Origin: Cymbidium sinense
Taxonomy: Eukaryota > Streptophyta > Magnoliopsida > Asparagales > Orchidaceae
Direction: 5' to 3'
NCBI GenBank assembly: GCA_021442155.1
Contig: CM038215.1
Coordinates: 4,178,976 to 4,242,975 of the forward strand
DNA: 64,000 nucleotides
Part shown: positions 46,297 to 57,248 of the stretch, one piece after another
How the letters are laid out: each line of letters begins with the position of its first letter
How positions within the stretch are numbered: the stretch's first letter is position 1
Made by a program: the position numbers and the translations under genes
Notes under the pieces: model-generated
What the model was told of the DNA's origin: nothing
Database searches by the model: none
The model's input: the letters and a program-made list of their open reading frames with translations, nothing else

Positions 46297-49200
46297 GATT
46301 AATTTTCTTATTTGAAATATCCGGGGTTGTGGGTCTCTTCACGTCATGTCGTGTTAGGAGTCTTTATTGGTTCATAATATCAAGTTACTTGTTCTTATTG
46401 AACCTTTCATTAATTCTTCTAAGATTGCTTTTTATTGCTTGGTTTTCATAATTTCTTCTTCAATCTTAATAATAAAATTTGGTGCTTTTGGCTTCCATCA
46501 AATCATTGATGATCTTGACCAATTGGTTTTCTTTTATATGCTCTTTATATGCTTGGTAGGAACATCCTTTGGAATCACTTACACCTTTTCTCTCTAACCT
46601 TCCCTGGTTGGTTGGAGGTGATTTCAATACTATCATAGCTAGTTGAAAGAAGGGAGGATGTTCTCTAACCTTCATTCCATGGAGGACTTCTCAAATATGA
46701 TCCTTGATTGCAATCGATCGACATTGGTTTCTTGGGTCTAACTTCACGTGGCACAACTCTAGGCTTTGGCGTCTTGATAGGACCCTCTTTAATTCTCTTT
46801 GGATCAATCAGTGGCCTACTACCATTGTTGAGCATTTGAGCAGAACTTTGTCTGACCATGCTCCTCTTTTGATTTCCTTCAAAAATCCCCCCTAACCCAT
46901 CTACTCCCTCTCCTTTCAGATTTCAAAATATGTGGACCCAACATAGTGACTTCACCAATGTTGCTCTCACTAATTGGATGGCCCCTGTTTTCCGGATAAT
47001 TCTGTTAAAGGTATGACTCGTCTTTGGCTTAAGCTCAAAAGACTTAAATAAAATCTCAATTGGTGGAACAAACACATTTTTAAAAACCTTTTCACAAATC
47101 TTAAAGCTATGGAACAAGAGGTTTGTTCTCTTGAAGAGTCTCTCAAGGATCCCAGTAAACTTGAGGAGTTGAACATTGCCAAGAATAACTTGGTTAATTA
47201 TCAAAACATGGAAGAAACCTATTAGCGTCAAAAAGCCGCAAGCAAACATATTGCTGATGGTGACAGAAACACCAGGTATTTTCATGCCATTTGTAATAAA
47301 TGGAAAGCCTTAAACTCAATTAAGAAAATTAAGAACTCTAATGGTGAATGGATAACTGATAATAATGATATTAAAGATTCTGTCATACATCATTTCCAAA
47401 CTTTATTAAATTCTAATCCGTTGTTGGGAACTTTATCAAATACCCATCTTATCCCTTCTATATGATTAACAGTGAGGATAATCATTTACTCACTATGTGT
47501 CCTTCTAAAGGAGAGATTAGTAATACTTAAGAACATGAACAACGACTCTTTTTCTTGTACGGCTATACAACCCACTTCTTTCAGCATTGTTGGCCATTTA
47601 TTAAAACGACTTAGTTGATCTTTGTTGATTTCTTTGATGGCAATCCTATTCCCAAATACTTTTCAAGCACTTCTATTGTCCTTATTTCCAAAACTAACAA
47701 TCCACGAATCTTGGCGATTTTAGACCGATTAGTCTTTGCACCTTTTTTCAAAAACTCATTGCTAAATTAATAAATAATAGGCTTAGCCTTTGGTTCCTAA
47801 AATCATCTCCCCAAATCAAACTGGTTTTGTTAAACAAGAGCAATATCAGATAATATTCTTCTTGCTCAAGAGCTGGTTCATGACATTGATGTCCCTTCTA
47901 GAGGAGGCAACATCTTATTCAAAGCGGACATCTAAAGCCTTTGACAATCTCTCATGGAATTTCTCTTTCAAATCTGAATTTGTTTGGTTTTTCGATAGTT
48001 TTATCCATTATGAAAAGGTGTATCAGAATACGGTTTTGGTTATCATGAATGGTGAGTCCATAGGTTTCTTTCCTTCTAGCCATGGTTTGAGGCAAGGTGA
48101 CCCACTATCACCTTCTCTTTTATCATCGCTATTGAATACGTCAAGGAGCCTTAACGATCTTTTTTCTAATAATCTAATATGTCTTTTAAAACTCATGGAG
48201 GTTTCCCTATTTTCATCTTAGCTTTGAGATGATTTCATTATCTTTGCGGCTCCCTTCAACATGTTAAAACCATTAAGAACCTCTAAATGATTTTGGTAAA
48301 GTTAGTGGCCTTTTTCTTAATGAAGGAAAATGTGGTTTTATTCCTTCAACTAAGATTCCTCCTAATAGACTTCCAAATATCGAATTACTAATTTTAAAGC
48401 AAAATCAACTCTCTCTTAATTACCTTGGGGCTCACTTTTTTAAAGGCCAAAAAAGATCACACCTTTTGATGATCTAATTCAAAAATTTCTAACAAAATTT
48501 GGTTTGGGAATTTCATTTACTCTCTTTGGTGGTAGGCTTACCTTGATCAAGAGCACTCTAAATTCCATGCCTATATACCTTCTTCAAACCATTGTGCCTA
48601 CCAACTCTACCATCAGAATTGAGCGTCTAAACAAATTTTTTGGGGAACCAATACCTCCTCTAAAAGAATGCACTGGTCATCTTGGTCTAAAGTTGTGGTA
48701 CTCTTGAGAGGGAGGTCAGGATGTAAATCCATCAAAGAAGTTATCAATGCCTTCTCCTACAAACTTTGGTGGAATTTTAGGAGCAAAATAGTCTTTGGGC
48801 GAATTTCATGACTTCTAAATATTGCCAGGGTAAACATCCTCTCATTTGTCCCTTTAAATCGGGTGATTCTCTTATGTGGAGAAGACTTTGTTCTGTCAAA
48901 TGGGATGCAAAATCCTTAATTTTTTGGGGCATAAACTCTGGCAATTCCTTCTTTTGGCAATTGTGGTTGTGGATCCATTGATGACTCTACACTCACTCCA
49001 CTTCTATTAGAGTTAATTCATTACGGCTAAATCACAAGTGGAACACTAGTAAGATTCTTGATTCTATTCCTTCCACTTTCTTAAATATGATTACTAATAT
49101 TCTATCACTCCCAACAATCATGATGATTATCTTTAAGCTATCTCATAATGGGATTTCAACCTTAAAATGTGTGGCTTCACACTAAAGACACTCAGATTCT

Positions 49201-50170
49201 TCTATTGTGTTCTCCAAAATTTGGAATAACAATATCCCTCTTCTTACTCTTCTAACTTGGCGTATCCTAAAAACTTTATTCTGTTGACTCTTTATTGTGG
49301 GGTAAAGGGTTTTATTTACCCTCTAAATGTCAATGTTGTTCTCATATTGAGAATGTTAACCATGTTTTTTGTTAATGGGGCTATTGCCTCTAAAATTTGG
49401 ATTTGGTATGATCTATTCAACACTGTCAATTTTAATTGTTCTTTTAATTTATATCAACTTCTTGAAGTTTACTTTAACAATGCAATTAAAGGTCATATTA
49501 AAATCATGATCTCCATTACTCTTATTTAGTTTATATGGATGGACCGAAATGAAGCTAAACATCATGGGATTCGTATGAATCACATGAGGATTATTGCTAG
49601 AACTAAAAACAAAATTTGTGACTTGTTTAAAGCCAATTTAATTCATCACAAACATTTTAAAGGCTATAAATCTGTAGCCAATAAACTGGGCCTCAACCTT
49701 CCAGACCAGCCTTACTATCGAAATGATAGAATGGTTTTTGGAAAAAAACCTCTTGATCATATTATTAAAATTAATCTTATGGCTCTCTCTCATAATGGCT
49801 CGGTTGTGGAGGCATTTTGATTCTAAGGGTATAGTCCTATGTGCATTTGCTTATCCCCTTATTTCCCTTTTCCCTTATATTGAGCTTATGGCGGTCCCAA
49901 AGCTCTAGAAATTTGTCTTCAAAATGGTGCTCAATATTTGGATAGAGGTGGACGCTCTTCTTGGCCTTTTGACTACCAATATGAGCAGCTTGTTTGTACT
50001 ACCTCCTCAAGCAAACTAGGGCTCTTCTCTCAACGAATTTTACCATCACTCATGTTTGGCGTGAAGGTATGCTTTGTCGATTACCTTGCAAATCTGGGTG
50101 CAGATTAAACAGTATCATCTTCTTTGATCAATTTACATTACCCAAATACTTGCGTGGTGCAGTTAACTTG
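46297..50170 (+). pseudogene. LINE D ORF2 (endonuclease, reverse transcriptase, RNase H)
   Basis: Endonuclease: INFLI, then a stop where the family has Trp, then NIRG; LIEPFINSSKI near 46,385; GGDFNTI across a shift near 46,611; SDHAPLL intact (46,850). The endonuclease-RT linker is readable (EVCSLEESLKDPSKLEELNI, GDRNTRYFHAICNKWKALNS). RT: SDNILLAQELVHDIDV, motif A broken by a small deletion at 47,911-47,950, motif B HGLRQGDPLSPSLL (48,081-48,115) intact, motif C (FADD) lost to a 1-base deletion near 48,223. zf-RVT-like CQCCSHIENVNHVF near 49,330. RNase H: the first Asp position reads Tyr (near 49,783); KALEIC and IEVDALL are present (the second Asp is kept, unlike A and B), then ITHVWREG. 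Dead. Confidence 0.85.
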
Positions 50171-53100
50171 GACAATTCGGGCTTCCTTACCTCAGAATCT
50201 AATTCTCCTCTTCGCCTCCCTTTTTTTTGGTTTTCTGTTTCCTTGTGTTCTTTATGGATACTCCATATCATTACTGTCTTGTGCTCTTTTCCATGACTTG
50301 CTGCCTTTACCCCTTCTCCTTCAATTGGAAGATTTCTGTTTTTGGCATTTACAATATTATGGGGCAGATGTTGAACTATATGCACATCAATCTCTTGAAT
50401 TGGAACCCAGTTGAGCCTTGTGTTACACATTCTTGTTCTTGTTGGTCTCCTTTTGGTTCTTGTGTTTACCCTCCTCTTTCTTTTCACTTTCTCTTGTTGT
50501 TAACATTTGGGTTGATGTTGGTCTTACGCAATTATTTTCACCCTTCATGCTTTGATGAGATCATGAATATCGAACCTCTCTGATTGCATATTGAACCAAT
50601 GGTATATCCTATATGCCTCTTGATTATTATTTGTCAATATCCATGGTATCTTGGCTTAATGTGACAAAGCAACCATTCTTGACTGTTTGCTCTTAGAGCT
50701 ATTGATCACCTATTGGTTGCAATTTTCTTTATTGCTATTATTTTGCTGATTGGGATATCCCATGGCTACACTAATATCTCATTGCAGGAAAGGAATTGTG
50801 TTATTTTTTCAATATTTGTCTTCTTTGTTTTAGGTTTTGCTTTCCATGATCAGGTTTGGAGTTATTCAAGGGACTATCATTGTGCATCTGCTGAGGTTAT
50901 GAGTGTTAACAATAAAAATGTCCATACTGCTGTTTTTTGGAATGCTGATTTTCTTGCCCAGCAAAACTTCTTTGTTTTAATTTTGGTTTTTGTTGCTAAC
51001 ACCTAGGATGTTGTTGCTTTTGCTTGCTGTTGTTCTCCCATCCTATGCTACGATTGGAATATGCACAACTTGAAGCTCATTTCTTTGTTATGCTTAATTA
51101 ATAAATGATTTATCTTATATGCATAATTGGGTTATTGATCTACCCTTATTATCATTATCTAGCGATTGGATTATGGTAACTAAGCATCCCTTGATCGATT
51201 TCATTGAATGTCACTTGGATAGGCTTATGGTGAGCTATTCATTATCTATCCTTTCCTTTATCTATATATGTTTATGGGTGGACTCTTGCTTGACAGGTTT
51301 TAAATGCCTTGTTTGTTGGTGATGGACTAATACTCATCTTCTAGGGTTTTGGATTATTTTGTTCAGCAAGTCTATATTGAAGTTGCTGATTTCTTGGTAG
51401 ATTTTTCTTTAAACCCCTTATTGTTTTATTTTATGTTTATCATTGCAAGTCATTGGTCTACCTATTCTGCTGCTATTTTCTTCACCTTTTTTCTGTCAAA
51501 CTTGTATCTATTGCTCTGATTATATTGGATGAATGGAATTATGGCAAGCTAGCTGGTTTTGTTGTTTTGGTTGTCTCTTGTCTTGGAGATTTACTGCCTT
51601 GTTGTATCTTGACACCTCAATTGGCTCCATCTTTGTTGGTTGTAGAATTTCAGGGTCTTATACTCTAAAGAACTTTTCTTTGTCACGATGGTGATGGTTT
51701 TGGTGACTTTTGTCTTTACTACCTTCAGATAACTGTTTTATGCTTTATTTATTTGGTTATCTACTATTGTCATGTCTACTCGATTGAGGAGTTTTATGGC
51801 CAATTCTTTGTCTCTTCACGGCTTGGATGTTCTTTGTCTCAACTATTGCTATTTTCAATTCTAATGTTGAGACCCACCTCAATCCACTTGTTGATTCTTT
51901 GAATGGGGTTCAAATGTTGCATTATTTGTTTGGTATTGGGTTTCTCAATGCTCATCAGTTTATCTCTTTCCGTCGCATCACACCGCTATTGTCCTTATTC
52001 CTACCTAGTTTCTGATAGGTTCGTGCAGTCTTATGCGATGTCAATTCTGAAAGAGAGATATTATGGATAGTTTAGTCCCTTCCTGTCTTGGATGTTGTTG
52101 CCTTTTCTTTGTCTTATTTTGGTTGATTGATGGATTATCGATTATGGCCTGACATTTATTGGCTGCTCTAACTATTTTTATTGGGTGCTAATTTTAGTTA
52201 GTTGCAGTCCATTTCCTGTGTTAAGCTATGCTGTGTTGCCTTTTCTTTGTCTTCTTTTGGCGATTGTTGATCTGGATTATTTGAATTATTACGATTGGGT
52301 GCTAATTTCGTTGGTTCCAGTCCATTTTCTTGTTGCTATCTTTGTGTTGCCTTTTCTATCTTATTTTGGTGATTCTGGATTATCGAATTGTGGCCACGAC
52401 ACTATTAATTTCTTGCTCTAACTATTTTCTTGGGCTGCTCTACTTGCTTTTCTTGGGTACTCCTTTTAGTTGGTTCGTCGCTTCTGTTGAGCTATCTTTG
52501 TCTTCCTTTACTAGTGCTTTTCTCCGGATATTAATAAGGGTTTGTTTCACGGGTGTTTCATACCGCTTCATTTATATATCATATGATTGGGATGGTGTTA
52601 ATTATAGGCTCATTGACTTGATTAAATTTCACCAAGTTGTCTCTCTACAATTTTCTTGTGGAGGATTGTATCTTTGGATTGCTTTCTTTCTTGGAAATGG
52701 CTATTAATGAGATTCTAGCTAAGATGGCTCACTCTCTTATGTTTATGTATTCTCATGTCAAGATGCATATATTGATGATATTTTTCTTGAATGAGACTCC
52801 CTATCATTCAGCTCTTAGCAATTCTCTATATACTTTAGATAAGATTTTGCTTAGGTTTGGAGGTAGTAAAGCTCACAAGAATATCAACAACTGGGTGCTA
52901 CCTCCTCACAGGTTTGTTGGCTATGATAGGGTGATGATCTCACTCCATATTGGTTGGTAGTAGCTCATGTGATGTAACCCTTCTGCTGAAGTTTGGATGC
53001 TCATACTTGCATCTGCCCCAGATGTGATTGAGCCTGAGCCTTCTCTATCACAATTCCTTACTAACATACTCATATTATATTATTTTCTTCAAACTTTTTT

Positions 53101-53409
53101 TGTCGTATTACCTTAAGCGTCCTAATCTCCTCTTATTATAACTTTGGTGATTCTCTCTCTCCTTCTTTTGTGATCTCAGTTATCATGCATTCCCACATCC
53201 TCAGCATTGGTATTCTTATTTTAGCTTATTATGTTAACCATCTTGTATCTTTTGATTGTTTTTTATGCTATCTTTACTCTTGGATGTACTTAGATGGGGA
53301 TTTACTCCTTAGGCGATTGTAGCTCTTTGAGCAGTTCGGAGTTTATCTTCTTTTGGACCTTATAACCCTCTTTTTTGTGGCAATAAAATACCCTACATGG
53401 GGCTTCCCT
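50171..53409 (+). other. LINE D long T-rich 3' region
   Basis: About 3.2 kb, T-rich, with no protein of known family. Open frames (50,713-51,006; 52,330-52,707 and others) are Leu/Phe-rich strings produced by composition. A phrase TGTTGCCTTTTCTTTGTCTT plus TTTTGGTGATTG-like continuation recurs at about 52,092, 52,232 and 52,345. The terminal ~450 bp (from GGTAGTAGCTCATGTGATGT near 52,957) is the family-wide 3' end, with GGATGTACTTAGATGGGGAT at about 53,280 and AATAAAATACCC just before the A-tail. Confidence 0.65.
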
Positions 53410-53434
53410 AAAAAAAAAAAAAAAAAAAAAAAAA
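53410..53434 (+). repeat. Poly(A) tail of LINE D
   Basis: A 25-base uninterrupted A-run follows GGGGCTTCCCT, the conserved LINE 3' end, and joins directly to CCTAAACCC of the satellite. This is the clearest retrotransposition 3' junction in the window. Confidence 0.95.
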
Positions 53435-55605
53435 CCTAAACCCTAACTAGCAGTAAACCCTAAACCCTAAAACCCTAAACCTTCAAACCCTAAACCCTAA
53501 ACCATAAACCCTAAACCCTAAAAACCTAAACATAAACTAAATAAAACCTAAATATAAAATAAATAAATAAACTTAAACCTAAATAAAATAAAAAAATTAA
53601 ATAAAATAAAAACCTGAACTAAAGCTAAACCTAAACCTAAAAATAAAATAAAATAAACTAATAAAAATAAACTAAAATAAAATAAATAAAAACCTAGACT
53701 AAGCTAAAAAATTAAATAAACCTAAGAATAAAAAACCTAAATAAAATAAAAACTAAACACAATATAAAAATAATAGAAACCTAAAATAAATATAAAGTAA
53801 AATAAAATAAAAACTAAATAAAAACTTAAACTTAAAAAATAAAAGAAAACTCAAAACTCAAAAATAAAACCTAAATGCTGAAATAAAAAAAAAATCAAAA
53901 ACCTAGAATAAAAATAAAATTAAATAAAATAAAATAAACTAAAAATAAACCTAAAATAAAATTCTAAAACCTAAGCCTAAAAAATAAGATAAAAACCTAA
54001 ACATAAACCTAAAAATAAAAAATAAAACATAAACATAAAAAATAAAATAAAAATAAAACTAAACTAAAGAATAGACATAAACCTAAACCTAAACCTAAAA
54101 AAGAAACTAAAATGAAAAACTAAAATGAAAAACTAAAACTAAATTAAATAAACCTAAAATAAATAAACCAAGCTAAATAAAAATGAAAATAAATCTAAAT
54201 CAATATAAAAAATAGAATAAACTAAAAAAAGTAAAAAAATAAACTAAATAAACCTAATCCAGGTTTACTTAATTTAAAGAGATAATAAAAAACAATAAAA
54301 CCTTAAAACCATAACCTAAAACAACTAAAACCTTCCCCAACTGACCTAAACCCTGACCTAGGCCCTAAACCCTAAACCCTGAGCCCTAGGCTAAACCCTA
54401 ATCCTAAACCCAAACCACACCCTAGGCTCACAGGCCACTGAGCCTCGATCTTAAACCTAAAATCAGGCCCTAAACCCTAAGTCCTAAAATCGACCTAAAA
54501 CCTAAACCATACTCAACCTAAAACCTATAAACTAAATAAAATAAAAAAAAATAAATAAATAAAGACATAAACCTAAAAAAAAAAAATAAAAAAACTAAAA
54601 AATAAATAAAACCTAAACTAAAAAAAATAAAATAAACATAAAATAAAAGCCTAAAAAATAAAATTAAATGTAAATTAAAGAAATAAAATAAACATAATAA
54701 AAGAAAATAAAACTAAATAAAGCCTAAAACAAAAAAATATGATAAACCTAAACCCTAAACTTAAAAAAAAATCCTAAACCTAAAATAAACAAAATAAAAT
54801 AAACCTAAACCTAAAAAATAAAATAAAACTAAAATATTAAATGTAGACCCAAACCTAAATATACTAAACCTAAACTAAATAAAATAAAATAAACTAAAAT
54901 AAACTAAACCTAAACAAAAAAAAAAAATCTAAACTTAAAATAAATAAAAAACCTAAACCTAAAAATAAAAAATAAAACCTAAACCAAAAAATAAAAATAA
55001 AAATAAAACTAAACTAAAAAAATAAAAGTAAACCTAAACCTAAACCTAAACTAAAATAAAAGACATAAAGTAAAATAAAAAAACTTAAAATAAATGAACA
55101 AGATTAATTAAAAAAATTAATCTAAACTAAAAAAAACAAACTAAAATAAATAAATAAAACTAAATAAACCTAAACCTACCAGTTTAGGTAATTTTAAAAA
55201 AAGAGACCCTAAATCTAAAACTAAAACCCTAATACCTACAAAAACCAAACCAAAACACAACCCTAAACCATGATCACAGGCCACTAATCATGACCACAGG
55301 CACTAAACCCTGATTCTTACCCATTAGGCCAAACTAAACCCTGAGCCTAGGCTGAGCCCCTGAGCCCTAAACCCTACCCTAAACCCTAAAACCTGGCCCA
55401 CCTGGGCTGACTAAACCTACCCACAACCCCACACTGATGCTGAAATCTTAAACCTAACCCTCTAAACCTAAACTCAAACTCTAAACCTTAAACTTTAAAC
55501 CCTACTCTAAAACCCTAAACCCTAAACCCTTAACTAACCTAAAGTAACTAAATAAATTTAAAATAAACTAAAATCCTAAAATTAGAACTACCTAAAACTA
55601 AACCC
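53435..55605 (+). repeat. Compound telomere-like satellite, block 10, with CTGAGCC/CTAGGCC variants
   Basis: Telomere-like 53,435-53,515; long-type AT-rich 53,518-54,250; punctuation 54,252-54,280; telomere-like with unusual G-containing variants (CCCTGACC, CCCTAGGC, CTGAGCC) 54,300-54,500; AT-rich 54,510-55,170; punctuation 55,175-55,205 (CCTACCAGTTTAGGTAATTT); again G-containing variants (CTGAGCCTAGGCTGAGCC, CCTGGCCCACCTGGGCTGAC) 55,255-55,440; GRP upstream flank from 55,544. No gene. Confidence 0.85.
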
Positions 55606-56010
55606 TTGAATAAGTAGAACCATGGCAGAACATCATCACCAAGCTTAGTCTAGATCTAGTGTTGGGGAAGGCGGTCATCACATGATGGTGGGGGATCTGA
55701 GGTCTTGGTGGATATGGAAGTGGTGGTCAAAATAGTGGTAGCGGGAGGAGTGGCGGTTACTGATGGTGGTGGTGGAGAGATCGAGATATTATGGTGGATC
55801 CTACTAGAGAGGCGGTGGTGGCTCTAATGGGAACTAAAGAAGAAGAATCCGATTCTTTGCTTATGGAGACGTGATTATCATGGCTTTTATTTGCTTTATG
55901 TGCTCATTTTTATCCATTTTTATCTATGTTGCCATGTCTTAGAACTAGGTGTGTTACTTGGTTGATGAAATCAAAAGAAAATGTTGAATCAAAATTTCTT
56001 CTCTGTTAAA
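55606..56010 (+). pseudogene. GRP retrocopy 6
   Basis: Recognisable at nucleotide level from AGAACATCATCACCAAGCTT and TAGTCTAGATCTAG through the Gly codon-rich body (GATATGGAAGTGGTGGTCA, GTAGCGGGAGGAGTGGCGGT) to the 3'-UTR-like segment. It is about 60 bp shorter than the other copies, from many short deletions spread along its length, and no frame stays open over the tail. Ends near TTCTTCTCTGTTAAA without a proper A-run. Preceded by the conserved flank. Confidence 0.75.
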
Positions 56011-56807
56011 TCTAAAATTCTAAACCTTAAACTAAAACTTGAACTCTAAACCTAAAAACCCAACCCAACCCTAAACCTTAAACCCTAAAATCTAAACATT
56101 AAACTAAACCATAAACCCTAACCCTAACTTAAAACCAAAACCCCAAAACCCAATAAAAACCACTAAAAACCTAAATAAAATAAACTAAACCCTAAACCCT
56201 AATCTCCCTAACCTAAAAACTATAAACTAAACTTAAAAACCACAAAACTAAACCAAAATAAAACCTAAAATAAACCAAGAAACCCCATAAAACTAAACCT
56301 AAACCTAAAAAAAATAAACCTAAACCAAATAAATAACTAAACTCTAAATAAAAACTAATAAAAAACCTAAACTAAACTAAATCTAAACCCAAAAATAAAA
56401 AAAACCAAAACTAAATAAACCAAAATAAAATAAATAAAACTAAAACCTAAATAAAATCAAAAAATAAAATAAACTCTAAATCCATAAACTCTAAATCCTA
56501 AACATTAAACCCTAAGCCCTAAGCCCTAAACCCTAAACATAGAACCTTAAACCTTAAACCCTAAACCATAAACCCTAAAAAATCTTAAACCCTAAACCCT
56601 AACCTTAATCCTTAAACCCTAAAGGCATAAATCCTAAAACCCTAAGCCCTAAACCCTAAACCCTAAACAATAAACCCAAAACTTTAAACCCTAAACCCTA
56701 ACCCTAAATGCCAAACCCTAAACCTAACCCTAAAGTAACTAAATGAATTAAAAAATAAACCTAAACCCTAAAACCTAATAAAACTAAACTTAAACCTAAA
56801 CCCTACG
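56011..56807 (+). repeat. Compound telomere-like satellite, block 11
   Basis: Telomere-like with variants 56,011-56,210; AT-rich mix 56,210-56,480; CCCTAAA-rich 56,490-56,730; conserved GRP upstream flank 56,735-56,807 (GTAACTAAATGAATTAAAAA). No punctuation motif found here. No gene. Confidence 0.9.
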
Positions 56808-57248
56808 AATGGGTAGAACCTGACAGGAGGAATATCTCCGTTAACTAGGCTTAGTCTAGATCTCACGATGGAGGTGGAGGCGTTAATCTTCTGGTGGTGG
56901 GGAATGGAGGAATGCGGGTGGATATAGGGTGGTGGTGAATAGTGGTAGCGGGAGGACCGGCGAAGGTTCTTGGGGGTGGTGGCGGAGGGAGAGATCAAAA
57001 TAATACGGAGGATCCTCGAGGCGGGTGGTTGATGGGTGGAGAAAGCGAAGAAGACGATCCATACTTATGGAATTGTGTCTTTGGTAAAGCAGTTCTATTA
57101 TCTGGTTTTGATTTCTCTATGCGTGTTCATTTTTTATCCATTTTTGATCTATGTCATTGCTTATGTCTTAGAAAACTTGGGGTGTTACTTGGTTGATGAA
57201 ATAAAAAAGAAGAAATGTTGAATCTGAAATTATTCTTTGTTAAAAAAA
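56808..57248 (+). pseudogene. GRP retrocopy 7
   Basis: Begins AATGGGTAGAACC and keeps TAGTCTAGATCTCACGATGG, then a Gly codon-rich body shortened by several deletions (GGTAGCGGGAGGACCGGCGA, GGTGGTGGCGGAGGGAGAGA, GGATCCTCGAGGCGGGTGG). Overlapping open frames on both strands here are shadows; none follows the GRP frame throughout. The 3'-UTR-like segment is intact, with an A-run at 57,242-57,248. Confidence 0.8.

Larger units (their letters stand above)
44688..53434 (+). mobile_element. LINE D: near full-length, dead L1-type retrotransposon with a long A-tail
   Basis: A CT-rich 5' end (CCTCTCCCTCTTGGCTGCGT) similar to LINE A, ORF1 (44,829-46,226), ORF2 (46,297-50,170), a T-rich 3' region (50,171-53,409) and a 25-base A-run at 53,410-53,434 followed by CCTAAACCC. 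The long uninterrupted A-tail suggests this is the youngest insertion here, although its ORFs have many single-base losses. A high rate of 1-base deletions could also partly reflect consensus quality. Confidence 0.9.
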
